Shown one piece after another: positions 17,243-26,488 of a stretch of DNA of 64,000 nucleotides. Below the pieces are notes generated by a model. That model had not been told where the DNA came from. It searched no databases and was given only the letters and a program-made list of their open reading frames with translations. Position 1 is the stretch's first letter, and every line of letters starts with the position of its first letter. Source of the DNA: Clostridiales bacterium (GTDB taxonomy: Bacteria; Bacillota; Clostridia; Peptostreptococcales; Anaerovoracaceae); the NCBI GenBank assembly GCA_009776955.1, contig WRMW01000001.1:186001-250000 (forward strand). Reading direction: 5' to 3'. The position numbers and the translations under genes were made by a program.

Positions 17243-18310
17243 ATGACAATCGTATACGCAATTATTATATTATTGATATTGATTTTCGTGCATGAAACGG
17301 GGCATTTGCTTTCTGCCAAGCTGATGAAGGTGAAGGTCAACGAGTTTGCGCTGGGCATGGGACCCAAGCTGTTCGGCTTTGTGCGGGGCGAAACGCAGTA
17401 CTCGTTCAGGGCGATCCCTGTAGGGGGGTATTGCGCCATGGAAGGGGCTGACGAGGACTCGGACGACCCTCGGGCGTTCAACAACAAATCGGCGAAGGCG
17501 CGGGCGTTCATACTGTTCGCGGGGTCGCTTATGAACATATTGCTCGCGGTGGTGCTATTGTGGCTTATGATTTTTTCGATAGGCGTGCCGACGCGGGTGG
17601 TGGGCGAGGTCGAGATGGCAGCGCCGGCCTACGTGGACGGGCTTAGGGACGGCGACGAGATAATTGCGATAAATGGCGTGGAAGTGAACGAATGGGCGGA
17701 GATATCCCCGTTGCTTAGGGCTGTCGCGGAGGCGGAGGGCGCGGGGGGCGCAGGTTCCGATGGGGGGGCGAGTTCAGGCGCGGGCGTGCCTGTGACGCTC
17801 AGGGTGCTTAGGGATGGCACGGAAGTGACGATATCGACTCGTCTTTTTGAAGATGACAGGGGCGCGTTCCGGCTTGGGATATCGCCTGCGTATGCACGGA
17901 CGGCGGAGCACTTCTTTAAATCTTTTGGGTATGGCGTCCGGGCGACGGTTTCTATGGGGCAGATGATGTATAAGGTGCTTGGCGACCTCGTAACTGGGCA
18001 GGCGGGGATGGACCAACTGACAGGGCCGGTCGGCATAGTGGTGGTGGTAGGCGATGCGGCGCGGCATGGGTTTATCTTCATAGTGCAGCTCACGGCGCTT
18101 ATCAGCCTGAATCTTGGGATAGTGAACCTGCTGCCGTTCCCGGCGCTGGACGGAGGGCGGCTGATATTCTTGCTGATACGCAAGGTGACGGGCAAGAAGA
18201 TAACGAACGAGATAGAGGGGCGCGTCCACTTGATAGGCATCATCGCGCTGTTTGCGTTTATGGCGATAATAACATTCCAGGATATAGACAGGTTTTTCCT
18301 AGGTGGGTAG
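17243..18310 (+). CDS. rseP: RIP metalloprotease RseP (site-2 protease)
   Basis: 355 aa. The zinc motif HETGH lies in the first membrane segment (residues about 15-19), and the second half of the site, NLLPFPALDGGR, near the C-terminus. Between them is one PDZ domain that contains a Gly/Ala/Ser-rich insertion of about 15 residues (AEGAGGAGSDGGASSGAG). Family members cleave anti-sigma factors or signal peptides within the membrane. It is preceded by a 50-bp gap after dxr and overlaps ispG by 8 bp. Confidence 0.94.
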   Translation: MTIVYAIIILLILIFVHETGHLLSAKLMKVKVNEFALGMGPKLFGFVRGETQYSFRAIPVGGYCAMEGADEDSDDPRAFNNKSAKARAFILFAGSLMNILLAVVLLWLMIFSIGVPTRVVGEVEMAAPAYVDGLRDGDEIIAINGVEVNEWAEISPLLRAVAEAEGAGGAGSDGGASSGAGVPVTLRVLRDGTEVTISTRLFEDDRGAFRLGISPAYARTAEHFFKSFGYGVRATVSMGQMMYKVLGDLVTGQAGMDQLTGPVGIVVVVGDAARHGFIFIVQLTALISLNLGIVNLLPFPALDGGRLIFLLIRKVTGKKITNEIEGRVHLIGIIALFAFMAIITFQDIDRFFLGG

Positions 18311-19604
18311 GCTTACGACGAGGGCGGAGACGCGGCAGGTCATCTGCGGGGGCGTGGCCATAGGCGGGGGGGCGCCCGTGGCCATCCAGTCCATGACGAA
18401 CACTTTTACGGAGGATGCGGCGGCGACGGCGGCACAGGCGAGGGCGCTTTATGACGCGGGCGCGGATATCGTGCGGATTGCCGTGCCTAGCATGGAGGCG
18501 GCGCGGGCGATACCGGAGATAAGGGCGCGGCTTGAGGCGGGCGGCGGCCGTGACGATGCGGGGGCGCAGTGCGGCGCTCTCGATTTTGATGCGAGCCAGG
18601 ACTTGCGACGCGTCCGCAGGGGTGCTACCGAAAGGCTCGCTGCGGCTTCGCAAAGCTCCGCCTCCGCCTCGCTTTCGGAGACCCCTTGCTCCGCCTCGCG
18701 CCTACGGCGCTCGACGCGAAGTCCTGGCTCCGATTCGCAAGGGACGGACCGCCGCACTGCGCTTGTGGCGGATATACATTTCGACTACAAGCTTGCGATT
18801 GCGGCGATAGAGGCGGGCGCGGACAAGGTGAGGATAAACCCTGGGAATATCGGGGGCGCGGAGCGGGTGAAGGCGGTCGTGGATGCGGCGGGGGCGGCCG
18901 GCGTTCCTATACGCATCGGGGTGAATGGGGGCTCGCTGGAAGATGACCTAAAGGGGCTTCACGACGTAGGCCGCCCGGCTGAGGCCTTGGCGGAGAGCGC
19001 GCTCAGGAATATAGATTTGGTGCGAGGCATGGGGTTTGACGCCTTGGTCGTTTCGATAAAGTCATCTGACGTGATGGTGAACACCGAGGCGCACAAGCTG
19101 CTTGCGGCGGCTACGGACGTGCCTCTGCATATAGGCATCACGGAGGCGGGGTACGGCTCGGCAGGGCTCGCCAAGTCCGCCGTGGGCATAGGGGCGTTGC
19201 TTGCCATGGGCATAGGGGACACCATACGGGTGTCGTTGACGGGCGACCCTGTGCAGGAAGTGGCGGCGGCACGCGACATCCTGCGGGCCGTGAACTTGCT
19301 TCCAGGGGGCATAACCTTGGTGTCATGTCCGACATGCGGGCGTTGCCGCGTAGACCTTGCAGCATTGTGCGAGGAGGTGTCGGCGGCGCTGGCGGAAGCA
19401 GAGCGGGGGAGGATAAGGGCAGCCGCCCCAATAACAGTCGCTTTGATGGGCTGTGCGGTCAACGGCCCCGGCGAGGCTTCAGGCGCTGACTTCGGCGTGG
19501 CGTGCGGTGCGGATGGGGGGGTGTTCTTCGAGAAGGGCGCGCGCGGGGAGAGCGTGCCGCTCGACAAAATCGTCGAGACCATTCTTGCGGCGCTCGAAAA
19601 ATAG
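18303..19604 (+). CDS. ispG: 4-hydroxy-3-methylbut-2-enyl diphosphate synthase with in-frame insertion
   Basis: 433 aa, against about 350-360 usual, from a GTG start overlapping rseP. The TIM-barrel part is normal (PVAIQSMTNTFTEDAAAT; LVADIHFDYKLAIAAIEAG; RINPGNIGG) and the [4Fe-4S] ligands are present (SCPTCGRC, then GCAVNGPGEA with its Glu). It reduces MEcPP to HMBPP. About 75 residues rich in Arg, Ser and Ala separate IRARLEAG from ALVADIHFDY, where other IspGs are contiguous; that segment is encoded by the palindromic element at 18564-18762. Flanks stay in one frame, so this is not a frameshift. The insertion would sit on a barrel loop. Confidence 0.93.
   Translation: MGRLTTRAETRQVICGGVAIGGGAPVAIQSMTNTFTEDAAATAAQARALYDAGADIVRIAVPSMEAARAIPEIRARLEAGGGRDDAGAQCGALDFDASQDLRRVRRGATERLAAASQSSASASLSETPCSASRLRRSTRSPGSDSQGTDRRTALVADIHFDYKLAIAAIEAGADKVRINPGNIGGAERVKAVVDAAGAAGVPIRIGVNGGSLEDDLKGLHDVGRPAEALAESALRNIDLVRGMGFDALVVSIKSSDVMVNTEAHKLLAAATDVPLHIGITEAGYGSAGLAKSAVGIGALLAMGIGDTIRVSLTGDPVQEVAAARDILRAVNLLPGGITLVSCPTCGRCRVDLAALCEEVSAALAEAERGRIRAAAPITVALMGCAVNGPGEASGADFGVACGADGGVFFEKGARGESVPLDKIVETILAALEK
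18564..18762 (+). repeat. 199-bp imperfect palindromic element inserted in ispG
   Basis: Terminal 13-bp perfect inverted repeat: GCGCAGTGCGGCG (18564-18576) and its complement (18750-18762). An inner perfect 12-bp pair follows: GAGCCAGGACTT (18593-18604) and its complement (18719-18730). The centre is rich in GCTCCGCCTC and GCTTCGCAAAGC-type hairpins. Two blocks recur in mutS with one mismatch each: 18570-18594 with 59437-59461, and 18603-18626 with 59518-59541, in the same reading frame. No transposase or clear target duplication is seen. Confidence 0.85.
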
Positions 19605-19669
19605 TCACAAAAGTCGTCAAAAATCTCTGGTCAGAAGGCTCAAAAGGCCTTGATATTTCGCCGAATGCA

Positions 19670-19757
19670 ATTACCTAATATATTACCTAACACATTACCT
19701 AACACATTACCTAATTCACTTACCGAACGTAATACCGAATACGTTTACCGAATATAA
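19670..19757 (+). repeat. array of 12-13-bp direct repeats upstream of the TRAP promoter
   Basis: Four 12-bp units start at 19670, 19682, 19694 and 19706 (ATTACCTAACAC type; units 2 and 3 identical), followed by three degenerate units with TTACCGAA or ATACCGAA to about 19757. The array ends 24 bp before the TRAP -35 box. The rest of the 19605-19860 gap shows no gene. Confidence 0.85.
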
Positions 19758-19780
19758 TTCAGTAAAATTGCCAAAACCTA

Positions 19781-19809
19781 TTGACACGTCCGCAAGCGTG
19801 CTATATTAT
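19781..19809 (+). promoter_or_regulatory. promoter of the TRAP/transhydroxylase operon
   Basis: TTGACA (19781-19786), 17 bp, TATTAT (19804-19809), close to consensus. The spacer contains CACG-N8-CGTG, a possible operator half-site pair. Confidence 0.75.
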
Positions 19810-19861
19810 TCTGCTATCGTTAACTGCGGATTTCTCTTGAAAAGAAAGGAGAATAACCTGC

Positions 19862-20434
19862 ATGGATAGAGCCACAAAAGCCATTTCTATATTCACCAAA
19901 GCGTTGATGTTTGTCTGCTATGGAGCCATGCTTGTCATGCTGGTGCTGACCATATCGGACGTAGTGGCGCGCCATATCTTCAACACCCCCATGACAGGCG
20001 TTACGGAGTGGAGCCAGATGCTCCTTATCATCTGCCTGACCGCGATGGCCCATGCATGCGTCGAAGGCAGGTACGTGGCGGTGGGGGCGTTTGTGGAGCG
20101 ATGGCCCAAGAAAGCCAATTTCGCCATCGAGATCATCATGGGTGTGGCGGCCATAGTGTTCTTCCTTATAGTCGGATCGCAGCTGCTCGTCGCGGTGGAG
20201 ACGTCCATCAGGTTCAACGAGGCCTATTTTGTCCTCAACGTGCCCAGATGGCCTATGTATATGATCTTAGGTATATCTTTCCTCGCCTGCATACCGGCGA
20301 CGCTGGTCCATATGCACAAACGGATAAAGAACTACAAACCGCCGAGCGAGCGGGACATTCTGGACGATCCTGAGCTGGCCATCCTCGCCATGGCAAACGG
20401 CAAAGACGGTGAGAAGGGAGGCGATGCGAAATGA
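19862..20434 (+). CDS. dctQ: TRAP transporter small permease (DctQ type)
   Basis: 190 aa with four membrane helices. GVTEWSQMLLI and the following MAHACVEGRYVAVGAFVERWP are typical of the DctQ family (the conserved E-W and the loop between helices 2 and 3). It scaffolds the large permease. A 40-residue charged C-terminal tail follows. AAAGGAG lies upstream; the stop overlaps the dctM start (ATGA). It begins an operon that also carries the molybdoenzyme. Confidence 0.9.
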   Translation: MDRATKAISIFTKALMFVCYGAMLVMLVLTISDVVARHIFNTPMTGVTEWSQMLLIICLTAMAHACVEGRYVAVGAFVERWPKKANFAIEIIMGVAAIVFFLIVGSQLLVAVETSIRFNEAYFVLNVPRWPMYMILGISFLACIPATLVHMHKRIKNYKPPSERDILDDPELAILAMANGKDGEKGGDAK

Positions 20435-21726
20435 CCCCAGAAGCGATAGGTTTTATAGCGATAGCCGTAGTGGTGGCGCTGATAGCGATGCGTATGTGGA
20501 TAGGCGTTGCCATGGGGCTTGTGGGCTTCGTGGGCATAATGGTCATGCGCGACCTGCCCCAGGCGCTGTCCATGTCGGCGGAGGTCATATTCTCGAACGT
20601 GAACCAGTACACGCTTACGGTCATCCCGATGTTTGCCCTTATGGGCATGATAATATCCGAGTCGCGGCTTGGGGCCGATTTGTTCGGCGCCTGTTATGCT
20701 TGGCTTGGGCGGGTGAGGGGCGGTCTTGCCGCAGCCACCATAGCTACATCGGGGCTGCTTGGCGCCGTCTGCGGCTCTCATATGGTCGGCACGGTCATAA
20801 TGTCCAAGATAGCCCTGCCCGAAATGAAACGCTACAAGTATGATGACAGCTTCGCGGCCGCGGCGGTGTGCGCCGGGGCGCCGCTTTCCATCATTATTCC
20901 GCCGAGCCTGCCGCTTATAATGTACGGCATACTTACAGAGCAGAATATAGGGCGGCTCTTTATGTCGGGCGTCATTCCTGGCATCACGATGATTGCAGTG
21001 TTTATCGTCATTGTAATCTTCATGTGCACGCGCAAGCCGGAGCTTGGCCCCAGAGGGGACAGGATGGAGCCTCGCGCAGTAGCCAAGGCATCACTCGGCG
21101 TCGTTCCCGTTGTCGTGCTTTTCGCAATTGTGCTCGGCGGCATCTACACGAACGTGTTCACCACCACGGAGTCGGGGGCAATGGGCACGGCCGGCGCCAT
21201 TGTCATCGCGCTGGTGCATAAGTCGCTGAACGGCAAGAAGTTCATGCTTGCCCTCAAAGAGACGGCGATGGTGCTGGGGATGCTGTACGCGCTGCTCCTG
21301 GGGACCTATATATTCATAAGGCTTATCGCGTATTCGAGGGTGCCGTTCGCGTTCTCGAACTTTTTGGTGAGCCTTGACGCGCCGTTGCCCGTGATACTTA
21401 TTGCGCTGGCGCTCATCTATATCGTGCTAGGGATGCTTATACCTGAGATTCCGATGATGCTTCTCACCATACCCATCATCTTCCCGGCGCTTATGACGCT
21501 AGGCTTCGACCCCGTCTGGATAGGCATTTACATAGTGCTTATGATGGCGCTCGGGGCGGTGACCCCGCCGATAGGCATGGTGGTGTTCATCGTTTCGGGG
21601 CTTTCGGGGGTAAGCGTGCCCAAGCTGTTCAAGGCGGTGGTCCCGTTTATAGCCGGCGACTTGGTCGTCATAGTCCTGCTTTGCATATTCCCTGCCATGG
21701 CGACCTATATACCCTCGCTGATGTGA
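20431..21726 (+). CDS. dctM: TRAP transporter large permease (DctM type)
   Basis: 431 aa, about 12 helices, near the usual 425-430. DctM hallmarks: TVIPMFALMGMIISESRLGADLF, the GAVCGSHMVGTVIMSKIALPEM region, APLSIIIPPSLPLIMYGILTEQ, and GAVTPPIGMVVF late in the protein. It moves solute with Na+ down its gradient, after delivery by the binding protein. It is translationally coupled to dctQ. Confidence 0.93.
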   Translation: MTPEAIGFIAIAVVVALIAMRMWIGVAMGLVGFVGIMVMRDLPQALSMSAEVIFSNVNQYTLTVIPMFALMGMIISESRLGADLFGACYAWLGRVRGGLAAATIATSGLLGAVCGSHMVGTVIMSKIALPEMKRYKYDDSFAAAAVCAGAPLSIIIPPSLPLIMYGILTEQNIGRLFMSGVIPGITMIAVFIVIVIFMCTRKPELGPRGDRMEPRAVAKASLGVVPVVVLFAIVLGGIYTNVFTTTESGAMGTAGAIVIALVHKSLNGKKFMLALKETAMVLGMLYALLLGTYIFIRLIAYSRVPFAFSNFLVSLDAPLPVILIALALIYIVLGMLIPEIPMMLLTIPIIFPALMTLGFDPVWIGIYIVLMMALGAVTPPIGMVVFIVSGLSGVSVPKLFKAVVPFIAGDLVVIVLLCIFPAMATYIPSLM

Positions 21727-21730
21727 CGGG

Positions 21731-21748
21731 GCACCGGCGTATCGGTGC
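21731..21748 (+). other. short intercistronic hairpin between dctM and dctP
   Basis: GCACCG (21731-21736), 6-nt loop, CGGTGC (21743-21748). There is no U-tract. Such hairpins often mark mRNA processing or 3'-end protection that allows the binding protein to be made in excess; here that is inference. Confidence 0.4.
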
Positions 21749-21852
21749 AAGGCTGCAAAACATGTCCGTCGAACCAGTCCGCATAGAGATTGGTTTTGGA
21801 AAATATTCAATAATCGAAAAAGCAAGAAGATGAAATCAAGGAGGAAAGAATT

Positions 21853-22980
21853 ATGAAGAAAAGAATGACAATTGTGCTTGCGGCGGCAATCGCGTTCGCC
21901 ATGGTGTTTGCTGCTTGCGGCAGCCCTGCGCCTGCGCCCGAACCGGCTGCCCCCGCGCCTGCGCCCGCACCCGCGCCGGCGCCTGCAGACCCTGTGGACG
22001 ACACGGTGTACGAGGTCATCGTGAGCATGACGCACGGCGAGACAGTTATGCCGGGCTGGGCGAATGTGTTCAAGACCCTTGAGGAACGGAGCAACGGCAG
22101 GTTCAACGTGACGCTTTACTGGTCGGGCTCGCTGCTGCCCATACCTGAGATACCCAGAGGCCTTGCCACGGGCGCCGCATCCTTCTCAAACCTGCCTACG
22201 CCCAACTATCCTGACGTGCTCCCGCTGAACACGCGCATATTGCAATTGCCGTTCAACGGGCTTCAGGACCCCGTGGAGAGCGCACAGATATATATGCAGC
22301 TTCTGGACGAGTTCCCGGAAATGAGGGCGGAGCTTGCGGAGTTTAACATCATCCCAGTGGGGGCGGCGCCTCTTGGCGGGTACAATATGCACTTCACCGA
22401 CCCCGCGCCGGTCCGCGTCCCGTCAGACCTGAACGGCAAGAGGGTCGTGCCTTACAACATCACGTTCCTGCCATTGCTCGAAGCCAACAATGCGGCGGGG
22501 TCGTTCGTGCCGCCGGGTGAGATTTACGAAGCTCTGGAGAGGAACCGTGCTGACGGCTATATCAACGGCTGGCCGTTCCAGGCGTTCTTCGGCCTCACGG
22601 AATTGCTGAACTCGCATACCGACTTTGGCGAGTGGGGGGCATTCCAGGAGTTCAACCTCCTTTGCCTGAGCGCCGATTTTTACAATTCGCTGCCTGCCGA
22701 TTTGCAGCAGCTCTGGCATGACGTGCTCTGGAACGAGGGCGGCTACCAAGAGATGTGGAACGACAGCCTTGTCCTGAACAATGCAGAGAAGGCGAACAGC
22801 GAAGCCAAGGGCGACACCATGGTGCTGCTTACCGACGAGGAATACGCCGTCTGGAGAGATGCCATGCTTCCGCAGCATAGGGCGGTGCTCGACACCATCA
22901 ACGAGCTGCGCGGCGACAATGTGGCCGATGCCATCTACGCGAGGGTCAACGAAATTATTGCACAGAAATACGGCTCATAG
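21853..22980 (+). CDS. dctP: TRAP transporter substrate-binding lipoprotein (DctP type)
   Basis: 375 aa. A lipoprotein signal ends MVFAACGS with the lipid-carrying C22, followed by a Pro/Ala spacer (APAPEPAAPAPAPAPAPAP). The mature part is DctP-like (HGETVMPGWANVFKTLEERSNGRFNVTLYWSGSL). The family's conserved ligand-binding Arg, which pairs with carboxylates, is not obvious where expected, which would fit a non-carboxylate ligand such as a polyphenol. GGAGG precedes the ATG after a 126-bp gap. In a monoderm the lipoprotein would be tethered outside the membrane. Confidence 0.9.
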   Translation: MKKRMTIVLAAAIAFAMVFAACGSPAPAPEPAAPAPAPAPAPAPADPVDDTVYEVIVSMTHGETVMPGWANVFKTLEERSNGRFNVTLYWSGSLLPIPEIPRGLATGAASFSNLPTPNYPDVLPLNTRILQLPFNGLQDPVESAQIYMQLLDEFPEMRAELAEFNIIPVGAAPLGGYNMHFTDPAPVRVPSDLNGKRVVPYNITFLPLLEANNAAGSFVPPGEIYEALERNRADGYINGWPFQAFFGLTELLNSHTDFGEWGAFQEFNLLCLSADFYNSLPADLQQLWHDVLWNEGGYQEMWNDSLVLNNAEKANSEAKGDTMVLLTDEEYAVWRDAMLPQHRAVLDTINELRGDNVADAIYARVNEIIAQKYGS

Positions 22981-22997
22981 GCGGAAAGGAGATTAAA

Positions 22998-25652
22998 TTG
23001 GGAAAAATAGTTAGAAAAACCAATTCAACCACCGGCGGCCCTGTCTATGTCGATGTAGACATTGAGGCCAATGGCGGGAAAGGCAAGATCGTAAGGGTCT
23101 ACCCGATGGACTTGACGGACGACGATCCCAAGTCGTGGGTGCTTGAGGCGAGGGGCAAAAAATATTCCCCGCCGAGAAAGACCACTTACACCGCCTACAC
23201 TGCGGGCTACAAGGCGATGGTGCATACAAATCGCAGGGTGTTGTACCCGCTCAAACGCATTGGGTTCGATGTCAACGGGGAACGCAATATCGACAAGCGC
23301 GGAGAGCCTATGGCGGCCGGCGATCCGCTCTATCCCGGCTATGAGCGCATAAGCTGGGACGAGGCGTTCGACACCGTCGCAAATGAAATGATGCGAATCA
23401 AACGTGAATACGGCCCCGCCGCAATCGTGGCAGAGCCGTCGTCGCACCACCTCTGGGGCAATGTAGGCTACCGCCACAGCACGCTGTTCCGCTTTATGAA
23501 CTTCGCGGGCATAAGCTACGGAGACCACAACCCCGACAGCTGGGAAGGCTGGCATTGGGGCGGTACGCATTCATGGGGCTTTACGGGCGGGCTCGGCAAC
23601 CCTGAGCAATGGGACCTCTTTGAGGACACCATGAAAAATTCGACCATGATAGTGTTCTGGTCGTCCGACCCCGAGACCAACAACGGCATATACTCAGCCT
23701 ACGAGAGCACGGTACGCAGGCAGTGGATGAAAGAGCTGGGAATAAAGATGGTCTTTGTAGACCCTTATTACAACCACTCCGCGGTGCTTTACTCCGACAA
23801 GTGGTTTTCGCCCAAGATAGGTACGGACGCTGCGCTTGCGGCGGGCATAGCCTATGTCTGGGTCACCGAGGGCCTTTACGACAAAGAGTATGTGGCGAAC
23901 AAGGTGTTCGGCTTTGAAGAATTTCGCGACTACCTGACTGGCAAGGGCGAGGACGGCGTCGCAAAGACCGCTGAATGGGCCGAGGCGGAGACGGGCATAC
24001 CGGCGCATGATATCCGCGCTCTGGCACGTGAGTGGGCGAAGAACAAGGTGCAGCTTGCGGCCGGCGGGCTTGGCGGATGGGGCGGCGCGTGCCGCGGCCC
24101 GACAGGAATGGAATGGGCGCGTATGATGATAGCTTTGGCGGCGCTTCAAGGACTCGGCAAGCCAGGCATCAATATGTACTCTACGACGCAGGGTGCCCCG
24201 ACCGATTATTATTTCTACTTCCCCGGCTACGCCGAGGGCGGCATATCCGGCGATGCGGACAACACGGCTGCAGGGCTCGTGCTTATCAACCGCATGTTCG
24301 ACGGCATCACGAGCAGGCACTCATCGTCAAACCTCAACGTCCCGCCAGGCTCGTTCATTCCGAGGTTCAAGATACCGGAGTGCTTTATGGGCGACGGCAA
24401 GGTGGAGTGGCGCGGCAAAGGCTTTGTAGGCGCCGCTATCGAACAGCAGTTCCACCAATACAAGTACCCAGCGGACGGCTATCCGCGCGTGCAGATGTAT
24501 TACAAGTACGGCGGGCCGCATATCGGCACCATGGGCGAGACGAACCGCTACGCCAAGATGTACCAGTCCGAGCTGATGCCGATGGTGGTGTTCCAGTCCA
24601 TCTGGTTCGAGGGCGAGACGCCGTTCGGCGACATCATACTGCCTGCCTGCACGAACTTCGAGCGGTGGGACATTTCCGAGTTCGCAAACTGCTCAGGCTA
24701 TATACCTGGCTGCTTCTCGCAGGCAAACCACCGTATGATAAGCCTCCAGATGAAGTGCATCGAGCCCGAGGGCGAGTCGATGTCCGACTACGAGATTTTC
24801 CACGGGCTTGCGAAGCGCCTAGGCATCGACGGGCCTTTCGCCGAGGGCAAGGACGAGCTTGGATGGGTGAAGCAGCTTTTCCACGCCTCCGATATGCCCA
24901 AGATAATCACTTGGGAGGAATTTCTTGAGAAGGGCTATGCGGTCGTTCCCGACAATCCTAACCGCCCGCGCACTCCGGCGTTCCGTTGGTTTGCCGAAGA
25001 CCGCGAGCAGGATGTCCCGTTCCAAGGGCAGTTCCGCCCAGGGGACACGATTCAGCGCAAGACGCTCCAGACGCAGAGCGGCAAGATAGAGCTATACTCG
25101 CAGAGCCTCGCCCGCTTCGACAAGGCGCTTGAGGAGCAGGGGCTTGGCGCGGACGAGACCCGGCCGCCGCTCACGCAATACATCAAGCCGTGGACAGGGT
25201 GGCACTATGAGGACACCGGTAAATATCCGCTTTCGGTGCTTTCCCCGCACCCGCGGTTCTCGTTCCATACGATGGGTGACGGCAAGGATGCGTTTATGAA
25301 CGACATCAAGGACCACCGCGTCACCGTGAATGGGCACGATTACTGGATAGTCCGCATCAACACCAAGGACGCTAACGCCCGCGGCATCAAGGAAGGCGAC
25401 GTGGTAAAGGCCTACAACGATCGAGGGGCGGTGCTTCTTGCCGCCCAGCTCACGGAGCGCGTGCCTGCAGGCACCGTGCACTCCTATGAGTCGTCGGCCG
25501 AGTACCAGCCTATAGGCAAGCCGGGCGAATCGCCCGACGCCGGCGGCTGCGTCAATATCCTGAGCTCGTCGAAGTTCATCGGGAAGCATACCTCCGGGCT
25601 TGCGACTGAGCACTTCCGTGTCGAGATCGAGAAGTGGGAAGGAGGGAACTAA
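22998..25652 (+). CDS. athL: molybdopterin oxidoreductase, pyrogallol-phloroglucinol transhydroxylase-like large subunit
   Basis: 884 aa from a TTG start with AAAGGAG 6 nt upstream. It is a DMSO-reductase-family protein without N-terminal Fe-S cysteines or Tat signal, as in Pelobacter acidigallici AthL (about 875 aa). Active-site residues recalled from that structure line up with a small offset: H150 and R159 (SHHLWGNVGYRHS), D180-S181-W182 (NPDSWEG, Ser being the Mo ligand), a Tyr cluster 404-411, and C565/Y568 (NCSGY). The reaction there moves a hydroxyl between trihydroxybenzenes. A catechol dehydroxylase activity on plant phenolics is the main alternative. The gene is followed at once by its ferredoxin subunit. 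Confidence 0.82.
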   Translation: MGKIVRKTNSTTGGPVYVDVDIEANGGKGKIVRVYPMDLTDDDPKSWVLEARGKKYSPPRKTTYTAYTAGYKAMVHTNRRVLYPLKRIGFDVNGERNIDKRGEPMAAGDPLYPGYERISWDEAFDTVANEMMRIKREYGPAAIVAEPSSHHLWGNVGYRHSTLFRFMNFAGISYGDHNPDSWEGWHWGGTHSWGFTGGLGNPEQWDLFEDTMKNSTMIVFWSSDPETNNGIYSAYESTVRRQWMKELGIKMVFVDPYYNHSAVLYSDKWFSPKIGTDAALAAGIAYVWVTEGLYDKEYVANKVFGFEEFRDYLTGKGEDGVAKTAEWAEAETGIPAHDIRALAREWAKNKVQLAAGGLGGWGGACRGPTGMEWARMMIALAALQGLGKPGINMYSTTQGAPTDYYFYFPGYAEGGISGDADNTAAGLVLINRMFDGITSRHSSSNLNVPPGSFIPRFKIPECFMGDGKVEWRGKGFVGAAIEQQFHQYKYPADGYPRVQMYYKYGGPHIGTMGETNRYAKMYQSELMPMVVFQSIWFEGETPFGDIILPACTNFERWDISEFANCSGYIPGCFSQANHRMISLQMKCIEPEGESMSDYEIFHGLAKRLGIDGPFAEGKDELGWVKQLFHASDMPKIITWEEFLEKGYAVVPDNPNRPRTPAFRWFAEDREQDVPFQGQFRPGDTIQRKTLQTQSGKIELYSQSLARFDKALEEQGLGADETRPPLTQYIKPWTGWHYEDTGKYPLSVLSPHPRFSFHTMGDGKDAFMNDIKDHRVTVNGHDYWIVRINTKDANARGIKEGDVVKAYNDRGAVLLAAQLTERVPAGTVHSYESSAEYQPIGKPGESPDAGGCVNILSSSKFIGKHTSGLATEHFRVEIEKWEGGN

Positions 25653-25654
25653 CA

Positions 25655-26470
25655 ATGGCAAAGCAAAAATACATGGTCATAGACGTCGCTCTTTGCCACG
25701 ATTGCAACAATTGCTTTATCGCTTGCAAAGACGAGTTCGTAATGAACAGCTGGCTTCCGTACACGGACGAGCAGCCTAGGCACGGCCCGCGTTGGATGAA
25801 CATCGAGCGTCTGGAGAGGGGGCAATACCCACGGATAGACGTCAACTTCCTGCCTAAGCCCTGCCAGCACTGCGCAGAAATGCCGTGCGCGAAAGGCTTT
25901 GAGGATGTGGTGTCAAAACGTGATGACGGCATAGTGATGCTTGACGCGGAGAAGGCCAAAGGCAAGAAAGGCCTTGTGGACGCCTGCCCCTACGGCGCCA
26001 TATGGTACAACGACGAGAAAGATGTCGCACAGAAATGTATTATGTGCGCGCATATCCTCGACGGCAAGGCGTGTGCGTCCATCTGTATGCCGCGCTGCAC
26101 GCACGGCTGCCCGACGGGCGCGATGGCTTATGTCGAAATGGACGCCGCCGAGTTTGCGAAGAAGGTTGCGGCGGAGGGCTTGAAACGTTACAAGTGCGAC
26201 ATAAGCGCAGACGGCCTTGTGTGGTACAAGAACCTTTACCGCTTCACGAGCAGCTTCATCGCAGGCGGGCTTATAAAGGACGGCGACTGCGCGGAGGGCG
26301 TGACCGTGTCTTTGAAGGGCGCCGACGCTCCCGACCAGGTCACGAACTACTTCGGCGATTTCCGTTTCGACGGGCTTGAGCCGGGCGCTTACACGGTCGT
26401 GGCGGACGGCAAGGAGATATGGAGCGGCACTCTAGACAAATCGCTCAATATCGGCAATATAGCCATTTGA
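25655..26470 (+). CDS. bthL: transhydroxylase-like small subunit, ferredoxin plus Cna-B-like domain
   Basis: 271 aa from ATG 25655 (GGAGG upstream). Three [4Fe-4S] cysteine groups are visible and fit DMSO-reductase beta subunits: CHDCNNCFIAC, CQHCAEMPCAKGF with VDACPYGAIW, and CIMCAHILDGKACASIC to CTHGCPTGAM. From about residue 205 a carboxypeptidase-regulatory/Cna-B-like beta domain follows (GVTVSLKGADAP, FRFDGLEPGAYTVVADG), the same add-on as in P. acidigallici BthL. That shared domain layout is the best argument for the transhydroxylase assignment. No membrane anchor subunit is present, so the enzyme is cytoplasmic. Confidence 0.85.
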   Translation: MAKQKYMVIDVALCHDCNNCFIACKDEFVMNSWLPYTDEQPRHGPRWMNIERLERGQYPRIDVNFLPKPCQHCAEMPCAKGFEDVVSKRDDGIVMLDAEKAKGKKGLVDACPYGAIWYNDEKDVAQKCIMCAHILDGKACASICMPRCTHGCPTGAMAYVEMDAAEFAKKVAAEGLKRYKCDISADGLVWYKNLYRFTSSFIAGGLIKDGDCAEGVTVSLKGADAPDQVTNYFGDFRFDGLEPGAYTVVADGKEIWSGTLDKSLNIGNIAI

Positions 26471-26488
26471 CAAAGGAGGTGATTTCCC

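Noticed and set aside
18532..18770. ispG as a pseudogene or two fused frames
   Set aside because: Both halves are in one frame with all cluster ligands and no stop; the insertion is bounded by inverted repeats.
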